The notes below the pieces were generated by a model that saw only the letters and a program-made list of their open reading frames with translations, did no database searches and had not been told where the DNA came from. Made by a program: the position numbers and the translations under genes. This document shows, piece after piece, positions 24,699 to 32,561 of a stretch of DNA of 64,000 bases. The first letter of the stretch is position 1. Each line of letters begins with the position of its first letter. The DNA comes from Alteromonas sp. ASW11-130 (GTDB taxonomy: Bacteria; Pseudomonadota; Gammaproteobacteria; Enterobacterales; Alteromonadaceae): assembly GCF_026183735.1 (NCBI RefSeq), contig NZ_JAPFRE010000014.1:20644-84643 (forward strand), given 5' to 3'.

Positions 24699-26510
24699 GT
24701 GTATTATCCTATTAAAGGAAGTCTTTGGGCTTCCTTTTTCTATTTTTTCTCTTTTTCCTGCCTTAGCCTCCCTCACTCCTATGGCTCATTACTCGAACAA
24801 GTCGACAAAAAGAAGCTATATGAGCATTCAGTGTGGCACCAACTTATCCATTTTCATGAAGGCAGTCCAATCAACCCGAAAAATAATCTATACGTAAGTG
24901 GGGTTCCCGCCAATTCGCGAATGGAGATGCACAGAACTTTAGATCTTATTATTAATCATCCTGCTAAAGCCTGTAACTATCCCGCTCGCAAAAGATTTTT
25001 AGAAAAATTCTTAGCCTTGAAAAGTGGTACTCTTTCACCAGTAAAATGTGAAGAATACGATGAGTACGCAGCGCAAGTTCCAGTAGATGAACTTTCTTTA
25101 GTTTACGCTGCAGAAAATGTGACTCAGGCTAGTTCAATGCTCGGTCATATTATGCTTAAGCTTTCCGGAACAAGAGGAAATGGCATACCTGTCGAGCATG
25201 GTGTTACCTTCTTCACAGAGCTAGATACCATAAATGTTCCATTTTTGCTTTGGGAAACATTATATGAAGGAAAAAATGGATACTTCAAAGTCGGACCATT
25301 TAACGAATTTTCGAATTATTACCTGAATGCTGAAGCCCGCAATATTTGGGACTATAAAATAGATGTTGAACCGTTCAAATTAGCACTATTGAAAGACCAT
25401 ATCTGGGAACTCGGAAAAAGTGAGTTGTACTATTATTTTCACAGCTATAATTGTGCTACCGTTACACAGATCCTCATTTCATTAGCAACAAATTCGACCT
25501 TTACAAAAGAGTGGTTAACTCCGCTAGATGTAGTTAAATTCGTCAATGATAATAACGTAATCCAACGAGCACATGTGACACCTTCTACTCAATGGAGACT
25601 GCGTTCACTCTCTGAAGAGATTTCTAATCAGAATACTAAAGTCATCAAAGATTTTATAACGAAGGAAAAGGCGCTACCACTTCATTCTGGCCAAATCATT
25701 GAATATGAATACGCAAAAGCTCTGAACGAATTTATGTATAAGACTGACGTAATTAGTCGACAAAAGTACCAAGGAAATAAATTTGACTTAGAGGAGTTCG
25801 GCACAGCTTTACCTGATTATTCGATTGATGCGGCCGACTATAAAAATCCCTTGAATGTATCGCCAGAAGCTGAAATTTCTATGGGCCTTTTGCATCGAGA
25901 GCAGGTCAATTGGTTAACCATAGGCTACTTTCCGGTCGCCAGTACATTGGACGACGACAAACGGAATGTTTTCGGTGAAACAGCTTTAACATTATCGTCC
26001 GTAAAACTGCTAATAGATGTAGCAAGGCAGAATGTAGAATTAGACTCTTGGAAGATCTACGACATGAAATCCCATATTCCTTTTGATACGGTAACAAAGG
26101 GAGTATCGACTGGGTTTTCTTTTGGCTTTGAGCAACGATTACGCCCGAGTATAGGATACAAATTGACGAGTTATATAGACGTCAGTAGTGGTATTGCATT
26201 TGAACCACACACTGACTTAGGGGTATTCGCACAACTTAAGTTAGGTGCATCAGCTTCTGATTCCGCAGCGTGGGTATACGGTAAACTAACGCTTGGCTCA
26301 CACCTTTATGCAATAGGAAACAGCAAATTACGTGTTGAGTCTTCATTTATGTTTAATGACTTTAACTCTTCACATGTTAACCAAGCCTATACGCTACGCT
26401 ATATTAAATACTTCAAAAAGCAATGGCTAGTCACCCTTTCGGCAAGTAAGGAGAATTTTAACCAGAACAGAGAAGAAGTATACGGATTAGAGCTTAAGTA
26501 TAGATATTAG
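24699..26510 (+). CDS. DUF4105 domain outer-membrane-associated protein
   Basis: 603 residues. A hydrophobic N-terminal segment (about 8-28) probably acts as signal peptide. The DUF4105 region (about 115-290) shows SSMLGHIMLKLSG with H150 and YFHSYNCAT with C252, a Cys-His pair suggestive of a papain-like/NlpC-type fold. The C-terminal half (about 380-603) alternates like a beta-barrel and ends LELKYRY. The start is GTG, two bases after the lipoprotein stop, without a clear ribosome site. The hairpin at 24714-24737 lies within its first codons. The function is unknown. Confidence 0.85.
   Translation: MYYPIKGSLWASFFYFFSFSCLSLPHSYGSLLEQVDKKKLYEHSVWHQLIHFHEGSPINPKNNLYVSGVPANSRMEMHRTLDLIINHPAKACNYPARKRFLEKFLALKSGTLSPVKCEEYDEYAAQVPVDELSLVYAAENVTQASSMLGHIMLKLSGTRGNGIPVEHGVTFFTELDTINVPFLLWETLYEGKNGYFKVGPFNEFSNYYLNAEARNIWDYKIDVEPFKLALLKDHIWELGKSELYYYFHSYNCATVTQILISLATNSTFTKEWLTPLDVVKFVNDNNVIQRAHVTPSTQWRLRSLSEEISNQNTKVIKDFITKEKALPLHSGQIIEYEYAKALNEFMYKTDVISRQKYQGNKFDLEEFGTALPDYSIDAADYKNPLNVSPEAEISMGLLHREQVNWLTIGYFPVASTLDDDKRNVFGETALTLSSVKLLIDVARQNVELDSWKIYDMKSHIPFDTVTKGVSTGFSFGFEQRLRPSIGYKLTSYIDVSSGIAFEPHTDLGVFAQLKLGASASDSAAWVYGKLTLGSHLYAIGNSKLRVESSFMFNDFNSSHVNQAYTLRYIKYFKKQWLVTLSASKENFNQNREEVYGLELKYRY
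24714..24742 (+). terminator. Terminator-like hairpin inside DUF4105 signal-peptide codons
   Basis: AAAGGAAG (24714-24721) and CTTCCTTT (24730-24737) form an eight-base stem with an eight-base loop, followed by a T-rich tract. It sits 18 bases after the lipoprotein stop, where a terminator for that gene would be expected, yet it falls within the DUF4105 reading frame. It may act as an attenuator that lowers expression of the second gene. Confidence 0.6.
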
Positions 26511-26753
26511 CGTTTTCAATAGAATATTTTATGTAATGAGCTTGCCAAATAACTTCGCTATTATAGAAAACTATCTGCCACTATAAGTCCTAATTAGCAG
26601 TCTCTCTACTATAGATAAGAAGCATAAATGCACCCGCTCTAATAGATACCGAGCCTACAGGGGCGGCTGGTTTGCCACGCAAAGCATGTAGTTTACCAAC
26701 ACATTGGTACCCGCCGATTGAATTCTTTTTTTAATAGGGCATTCCAATTTGCG

Positions 26754-27710
26754 TTAAAAGCGATAACAGTTAATTCGATCATCAAACTTCATCGATGTAT
26801 TACGCTCAGCACGCCTTCCATTCAGTACTTCAGTGAAAAAACTTCTTACCGATTCATTTTCGCGGACCGCAAACATTTCGTGTGTTCTTTCTACTTTTGC
26901 ACCATTGGTAAAATCGAAATAGATAGCGGCGCGAGCATTTAATTTAGTGGCACTACGTCCTAATCGATCTTTTTGAAAGTTGGTGTCCGACCATTTCAGC
27001 ACATAATCATTTTCGTTAATCGTAACGTATACCCGCTTCCCAGCTTGGATTTTGTCAACCCAAAGCCTATGCCCTTCATTGTCAACGTCTGCCTGGCAAA
27101 GGATAATATTTTCAAAAACATTTGTTTCATCATCGTAGCTTGTGCCACTCACATAACTTTGAAACAAGAAGTTTCCCAAGCTGTAGGCCATGAAAGACAG
27201 CTTTACCCCACACCGTTGTAGTTCCTGTTTACTAAAAGGCTCCTTTAGATATTGCCCAAGTTTCTCTAGTGTGGCATCCAACGCGCTCACAGATGCTTGC
27301 GCGTGTCTTCGCGCCTGACGATATTCACTCGTTGGAAATCCGCCCGGGTTAGAAGGCCAGGAAAAAACGATAACTTCTACGCCGTGTAAATCTTCAATTC
27401 GCTGCGCTTTTTCAAGATTTTTTACAAAAGATTGATTAAACCCGTGCACAAAGAACAAGGCGTTTCTGCGGGTCTCTATGAGTCGATCTCGAATTTGATC
27501 GAAGATTCTACGCGAAGGAAGGTTAGAGGCTTTTAAGTTGTTTGGCTCATTCACTAAAGATACTTTCCAGTGTTCGCCATCTCGTTCAGCATGGGCGAGA
27601 CGAATCTCGTTAGGTCCTTTGGCATTAACATGATCGCCAAAACCATTCTCGTTACCCACTCCATTATTAAAATTTTGAAAATTTATATTTCTATTGGTGA
27701 TAATTAGCAT
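26754..27710 (-). CDS. Alpha/beta hydrolase (DUF900-like)
   Basis: 318 residues from ATG 27710, which has AAAGGA at eight-base spacing; longer starts (27728, 27773) are less supported. Alpha/beta-hydrolase landmarks are the oxyanion-hole block LFFVHGFNQSF (about 86-94) and the nucleophile elbow MAYSLGN with S177, where the usual first glycine of GxSxG is alanine. No signal peptide, so probably cytosolic. No partner gene is evident: DUF4105 converges with it and an OmpA-type lipoprotein lies upstream on the same strand, 131 bp away. The substrate is unknown. Confidence 0.75.
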   Translation of the reverse strand: MLIITNRNINFQNFNNGVGNENGFGDHVNAKGPNEIRLAHAERDGEHWKVSLVNEPNNLKASNLPSRRIFDQIRDRLIETRRNALFFVHGFNQSFVKNLEKAQRIEDLHGVEVIVFSWPSNPGGFPTSEYRQARRHAQASVSALDATLEKLGQYLKEPFSKQELQRCGVKLSFMAYSLGNFLFQSYVSGTSYDDETNVFENIILCQADVDNEGHRLWVDKIQAGKRVYVTINENDYVLKWSDTNFQKDRLGRSATKLNARAAIYFDFTNGAKVERTHEMFAVRENESVRSFFTEVLNGRRAERNTSMKFDDRINCYRF

Positions 27711-27841
27711 AAGGTTTTTCCTTTCCATGTTAAGCAACTCGCTAACCTCAAGTTGGATATTATTGGATTGCAACGATAATTACATTCGCACGTAAATACT
27801 CATTTATAAATAGACGGGGCAGCAAATGTAGAATTTAAGAT

Positions 27842-29308
27842 TTAGTTAATAATAAGAATTTCTACACGTCGGTTTTGTGCGCGTCCGTCAGGTGTTTCGT
27901 TGCTGGCAACCGGCTTCTCTTCTCCGAAGCCTTCGTAGGACAGCCTTTCTTGAGAGATTTTCCCGACTTTATTTAAAAAGCCAGCAACTGTCTCTGCCCG
28001 ATTCTGGGATAATTTCATATTTAGCTCATCACTCCCTGTAGCGTCGGTATGGCCAGATACGCTCACCTTGGAATTTGGGAAACGACTTACTGCTTCAATG
28101 ATTTTATTGAGTAAGGCAAAATTAGATGACTCAATTTCACTGCTTCCACTAGGGAATGCGAATCCATGAGCGCGGATTAATACATTATCTCGTTGTCGAT
28201 ATACGGTTGCTTCACTATCATCAAAAAGTGACTGAACACCTTCAAAAAGCGCGTTATTTTTTCGTTTGGCTTGTTGTTCTTGCTCTAATTCCATTTGCGC
28301 AACAAGTAGCTCAGCTTCGCGTTGTTTTTGCAATTCGGCTTGTTTTGCTGAAGCCTGTTCTCCCGCTGCTCTAAGCTGGTTTGATAGTGTGGTGATTTGG
28401 GTATTTAGCTGAGCCACTGTTGCCATTTCTTCCTGGATCCGCGCGCTGGCTGCCTGCACTGTGTCTTTATAAGGTTTATCAAACGCTAGTTCTCCCATTA
28501 AGGGAGCGAGCGCCGTAGCGAATTGGTTTTGAAACCAGACAATTTTTTGCTCTTCGCTAAAGTCCGCATTATCAAAATATTCTTCAAGCGCAGCAACGTA
28601 TTGTGCTCGTTTCGCCAGAGCAATAGCTTGATTGGAGTGAATATTAGCGCGTTGAGTATTGGTGCGGTCAGCCTCTAACGTATTTAATGCCAATTGGTAT
28701 TCATCATAGGCTTGGCGAAACAAAATGGGCGTTCTGTCATCCAGGTCTTCGCGCTTAGCCTTATCCAACCAACGTTCAGCTGTACTCAACATGTTTGTTT
28801 TAAGCGCAGCAAGCTCAATCGCTAAAAACTCATTTTTGAGTTCGCTTATATTACGTTTCGCCCGTTCATCATCGCCTTGCTCAAGTTGCGCAAACATCAT
28901 TAGCAGCCGTTCATCGGCGTTGCTAAATCGCTTTCCAACGAGTGAATCAGCATTGGCTTCTATCGCACGCTCCCTTGCAGCAATAACTTCATCAAACACG
29001 TATTGCGCTTCTGCCGCTTGTTGTTCAGCGGCGACTACATAATCTACTACTTGTTGAGCACTGTTTGTTGCTTCAGGATTATCGTTCGTCGCTTGCTTCG
29101 TAGCCTTCTGGTAGGACGAGCGCGCTTGTTCGATGTGTTCAGGCGCATAGCGTTGCAGTCGCTGCGATTCAGCACGCCTTATTGCTTCTTCAGCCTCTCC
29201 CACGAGGGGATATTGGATAGTTATTTGACTTGCTGTAAGTTTAGTTTGACTAGCGCAACCCAGCAGTAGCCCTGAACCAAGAATCAACGCCAACATTAAA
29301 ATTTTCAT
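27842..29308 (-). CDS. OmpA-family lipoprotein with long coiled-coil (DUF4398-like)
   Basis: 488 residues. Lipoprotein signal with the acylated cysteine in LLLGC (about residue 18); a long Ala/Glu/Gln-rich helical region (about 35-360) with a DUF4398-like N-terminal part; and a C-terminal OmpA peptidoglycan-binding domain (about 370-488) with FPSGSSEIE, VSGHTDATGSDELNMKLSQN and NRRVEILI. It probably links the outer membrane to the cell wall across the periplasm. It appears monocistronic. Confidence 0.9.
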   Translation of the reverse strand: MKILMLALILGSGLLLGCASQTKLTASQITIQYPLVGEAEEAIRRAESQRLQRYAPEHIEQARSSYQKATKQATNDNPEATNSAQQVVDYVVAAEQQAAEAQYVFDEVIAARERAIEANADSLVGKRFSNADERLLMMFAQLEQGDDERAKRNISELKNEFLAIELAALKTNMLSTAERWLDKAKREDLDDRTPILFRQAYDEYQLALNTLEADRTNTQRANIHSNQAIALAKRAQYVAALEEYFDNADFSEEQKIVWFQNQFATALAPLMGELAFDKPYKDTVQAASARIQEEMATVAQLNTQITTLSNQLRAAGEQASAKQAELQKQREAELLVAQMELEQEQQAKRKNNALFEGVQSLFDDSEATVYRQRDNVLIRAHGFAFPSGSSEIESSNFALLNKIIEAVSRFPNSKVSVSGHTDATGSDELNMKLSQNRAETVAGFLNKVGKISQERLSYEGFGEEKPVASNETPDGRAQNRRVEILIIN

Positions 29309-29815
29309 CGTGTGCTCATTTTCTAAATTAGATTATCCAGAACGTTGTGACATTTATTGCCAAATCTTTAGCTATTACACGGCCATTTTGCCAAATGACC
29401 ACCGTCAAAAATGAAGACATATTTATCGTCACTTTGTCGCCGCGCCTACGTAGCAGCATTCGTCTACTTTGTAAGGAATCTAAAGGGTTTGCTAATCGCC
29501 CACCATGCAGATTAGTAAACCTCATAACGCGTGCCCTACTCTGAAAATACGAAGAAGGGACAAATATGAAACTGCAAAGACCTACACGTTCTTACATTTT
29601 TACCACCTCACTTAGCGTAGTACTTTTTGAAAGAGGTGCAAATCAACGCTAGTGTTGAGCGATATCGAAGCCGCACTGGTATGGGTGAATAAACTCACCC
29701 ACTTTGTTGAAGTATTAATGAACCGCGAAGACGACGTTAAGCGTTCAGCCGACCAATCGATGTGATCTTTAGCGTTCCTGTTGACCTTGTATTATCACGA
29801 AGTCACGAAAAAACT
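29309..29815. other. Intergenic region with possible short-gene debris
   Basis: 507 bases. A 28-codon plus frame at 29566-29652 (MKLQRPTRSYIFTTSLS) has AAGGGA before its ATG. Immediately after, another frame reads SDIEAALVWVNKLTHFVEVL and NREDDVKRSADQS up to 29764. Together they may be a frameshifted remnant of a small gene, but neither is recognised. The 29328-29544 stretch is open on both strands without a ribosome site, so I treat it as noncoding. The promoter of the OmpA lipoprotein should lie near 29320-29400. Confidence 0.35.
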
Positions 29816-30424
29816 CTACGCTTTTGCACTTTCCCGCTTGCTGACTTCCGCATGCCATCGGGCAAGATTAGAATGTTCTTCTGCAATACGAATATCTACC
29901 ACTCGCCCAAAGTCAATCGCGCAAAGGGCGGTGATATCAGCGGCAGAGAAAAAGTCTCCCGCGATAAACTGAAATTCACCTAATCGTCGATCAAGTAGCT
30001 TCATGTATTGCTGCGCAATTTTGCCCGCTTCGTGTCCGTATTCTGGAATGGGTGTCATCCGGTCCCTAAAATAACCAGTGGTGTGCTGAAAACACATGCC
30101 TATTTGTAACATTAACGCTAGTTCTACCTGATGTTCCCACATAACCACTTGGGCATTTTCAACTGCGGTAGTGCCCATAAGTGGAGGTTCTGGAAACTGT
30201 GACTCAAGGTAGGTATATATGGCAGTACATTCGCTAATACAGGTACCATCATCTAATTCGAGTACAGGAACTTTACCTAGTGGGTTTTTCGCCCGCATTT
30301 CCTGCGTCAGGTTTTCACCCTTTTGTAAATCCAGTTCAACCAGTTCAGCCGTAATAGATTTTTCTGCCATAAACATCCGCACGCGGCGAGGATTAGGAGC
30401 CTTGTGCATCTGATACAATTTCAT
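29816..30424 (-). CDS. Glutathione S-transferase family protein
   Basis: 202 residues from ATG 30424, which has GAGGG about eight bases upstream; the frame is open for nearly 100 codons further but that part has no support. N-terminal thioredoxin-like domain: MKLYQMHKAPNPRRVRMFMA, NPLGKVPVLELDDG (cis-Pro loop), and ISECTAIYTYLE (the glutamate/serine glutathione-binding block). C-terminal helical domain from about 85, with the N-capping region AGDFFSAADITALCAIDFG. A general detoxification or reductase role is likely; the substrate is unknown. Confidence 0.9.
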   Translation of the reverse strand: MKLYQMHKAPNPRRVRMFMAEKSITAELVELDLQKGENLTQEMRAKNPLGKVPVLELDDGTCISECTAIYTYLESQFPEPPLMGTTAVENAQVVMWEHQVELALMLQIGMCFQHTTGYFRDRMTPIPEYGHEAGKIAQQYMKLLDRRLGEFQFIAGDFFSAADITALCAIDFGRVVDIRIAEEHSNLARWHAEVSKRESAKA

Positions 30425-30537
30425 CGTAAATCCCTCTTCATTTGATAATGTTCTGCCAAGATACCGTATTCGAGTGGCAAAATGATAGTATGCTGTCACA
30501 CTTAAGGTAACTACGAAAAAAGTGTAGTGGGTAATAG

Positions 30538-30894
30538 ATGGCGAACGCAAAAAATGTATTGGGCACACCCCTGAAATTGTGTTGTGGTAATTCAGGTTAT
30601 ACGCGTGAAGGATTCTGTTATGTCCCCAACGATGATATTGGCAATCATAGTGTCTGCGCGGTGGTAGATGATGCCTTTTTGGAATACTAGTTAACGCAAG
30701 GGAATGATTTGATAACATCACGGCCAGAGATGCAGTTCCCCGGGTTGAAGGCTGGTGATCGTTGGTGTTTATGTGCTATTCGCTGGTTGCACGCCTATGA
30801 GGCGGGCGTCGCGCCTAAAGTTAATTTGGAGGCAACCCACGAAAAAGCACTGGAAGTGATTCCGTTGACTTATCTTGAAAAATTTGGCATCTGA
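30538..30894 (+). pseudogene. DUF2237 protein gene interrupted by an in-frame amber codon
   Basis: 118 codons from ATG 30538 to TGA 30894 read as a complete DUF2237 protein: NVLGTPLKLCCGNSGYTREG, HSVCAVVDDAFLEY, then TAG at 30688-30690, then LTQGNDLITSRPEM, FPGLKAGDRWCLCAIRW and VNLEATHEKALEVI. Both halves are in the same frame and keep the family residues (GDRWCLC, LEATHEKALEV). A single base change in codon 51 explains the break. The stop falls mid-protein, before the most conserved block, so the product is probably inactive. Stop suppression is an unlikely alternative. Confidence 0.8.
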
Positions 30895-31007
30895 AAAATA
30901 GATGGCATTTCATTGCGCGGGATGGTGCTGGCTAAGCGCGATAGTGACGATTGAGCGTCTGGGTGCGTTCCTATTTATAGGGTTGATTAAGAGGCCACCG
31001 CTTTCGC

Positions 31008-31063
31008 GGTGGTGACGATTGGGCACGGTGGTGACGATTGGGCACGGTGGTGACGATTGAACG
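31008..31063. repeat. Three-copy 19-bp tandem repeat
   Basis: Unit GGTGGTGACGATTGGGCAC occurs exactly at 31008-31026 and 31027-31045, with a third, slightly divergent copy from 31046. A related GTGACGATTGAGCG lies about 30943. The block is preceded by a CCACCGC-TTTC-GCGGTGG hairpin (about 30995-31012) and lies downstream of the aldehyde dehydrogenase stop. Confidence 0.85.
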
Positions 31064-31124
31064 TGGTGGTCACCCTATACCACTTTTGTCACCGTATAAT
31101 GCAGTAGCGACAAAAATAAGTGAA

Positions 31125-32552
31125 TTACTGTGGTGTCCGTATCACCAATAATCGCGTTTCTGTCATATCTTCAATGGCATAGCGGATACCTTCCCGACCC
31201 AATCCTGAATCCTTCACCCCACCATATGGCATGTTGTCAACTCGCCAGCTGGGCACATCGCCTATAACGACGCCTCCCACTTCAAGCTTGTCCCAGGCCC
31301 GGTTAGCTTTGTATAGATCCCGTGTAAAAATGCCCGCCTGTAATCCGTAACGGCTATTATTTATTTCATCCAGCGCGGCGTCAAAATCATCAAAAGGGTA
31401 CAATACAGCCACTGGACCAAATGCTTCTTCTGCACTGAGATCGGCATCTTTTGGCACGTTCTCCATTACTGTCGCTTCTAACATAGCCCCATTGCGTTCA
31501 CCCCCACAGAGTAAGGTAGCACCCTGTTTCTCCGCGTTTTGAATCCAGCCTTCCAATCTTTTGGCTTCAGATTCAGAGATCATAGGCCCGATAAACGTAT
31601 CTTTGTCTGAGGGATCGCCAGATTTCAGCGCTTTTACTTTTTCCACGAATCGCTGCTTAAAGTCATCGAAAATTGAGCGATGAAGTAAAACACGTTGGAC
31701 GCCTATACAGCTTTGACCTGACTGGTAGTAAGCGCCAACTATTATTCTTTCGAGTGCGTCTTCCAGGTCGGCATCTTCATCGACAATACAGGCAGCATTG
31801 CCACCTAGCTCTAATATCACGGGCTTCTTCCCGGCCTTCGCTTTTAGCTCCCATCCGACATCCGGCGAGCCCGTAAAGCTCAATAATTTTAAGCGTTCAT
31901 CGGTTGTGAATAGATCTGCGCCATCACGGCTACAGGGTAGAATCGAAAAAGCACCTTTCGGCAAATCAGTTTCAGCTAGGATTTCCCCAATAATCAGTGC
32001 TCCTATCGGCGTTCGAGAAGCTGGTTTTAAGATAAATGTACATCCGGCTGCGATAGCCGGAGCCACCTTATGAGCCGCCAGATTTAGGGGAAAGTTAAAC
32101 GGTGAAATGAACGAACAGGGCCCAATAGGAACTTTCTTGGTCATGCCCTGGTAGCCTTTTGCGCGTGCAGAAATCTCTAAGTTAATTACTTCGCCGTTGA
32201 TACGCACTGATTCTTCAGACGCTATTCGAAATGTATCTATTAAGCGGGTCACTTCTCCTTTAGCATCCTTAATAGGTTTACCTGCTTCGATACACAAAGC
32301 GTCTGCAAGCTCTTCTTCGCGTTCCTTAAAGCGTTTTATACAGTGATCCAGCACTGCCTGTCTTTCAAACGGTGACATGGCGGTCATAGCCGGTTGCGCT
32401 TTTTCGGCGGCGGCGATGGCCCTATCAATATCTTCAGCATTAGCCTTTGCAACCCGGGTAGCCACTTCCCCTGTGTACTTATTCGTTACTTCTAGATCTT
32501 TATTTTTATAAACTGCTTCGTTGGCTAAATAAAATGGGTAGTTATCCTTCAT
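31125..32552 (-). CDS. NAD(P)-dependent aldehyde dehydrogenase
   Basis: 475 residues with the aldehyde dehydrogenase superfamily core: SPFNFPLNLAAHKVAPAIAAG, catalytic E248 (LELGGNAA), nucleophile C282 (QSGQSCIGVQ), and PYGGVKDSGLGREG near the C-terminus. The sequence is close to the GapN/lactaldehyde dehydrogenase group, but the substrate cannot be read from sequence. AAGGAG lies five bases before ATG. It starts nine bases after the stop of the acetolactate-synthase-like gene, so they form an operon: a ThDP decarboxylase/ligase feeding or sharing an aldehyde with this enzyme. Confidence 0.9.
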   Translation of the reverse strand: MKDNYPFYLANEAVYKNKDLEVTNKYTGEVATRVAKANAEDIDRAIAAAEKAQPAMTAMSPFERQAVLDHCIKRFKEREEELADALCIEAGKPIKDAKGEVTRLIDTFRIASEESVRINGEVINLEISARAKGYQGMTKKVPIGPCSFISPFNFPLNLAAHKVAPAIAAGCTFILKPASRTPIGALIIGEILAETDLPKGAFSILPCSRDGADLFTTDERLKLLSFTGSPDVGWELKAKAGKKPVILELGGNAACIVDEDADLEDALERIIVGAYYQSGQSCIGVQRVLLHRSIFDDFKQRFVEKVKALKSGDPSDKDTFIGPMISESEAKRLEGWIQNAEKQGATLLCGGERNGAMLEATVMENVPKDADLSAEEAFGPVAVLYPFDDFDAALDEINNSRYGLQAGIFTRDLYKANRAWDKLEVGGVVIGDVPSWRVDNMPYGGVKDSGLGREGIRYAIEDMTETRLLVIRTPQ

Positions 32553-32561
32553 ATTTGCTCC

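Noticed and set aside
28725..29042. 105-codon plus-strand open frame
   Set aside because: Serine-rich mirror of the alanine/glutamate-rich coiled-coil region of the OmpA lipoprotein.
29566..29764. New small gene with good ribosome site
   Set aside because: Only 28 codons, and the protein-like continuation is in another frame; better read as debris or noncoding.
30995..31070. CRISPR array
   Set aside because: Repeats are directly adjacent without spacers and no cas gene is present.
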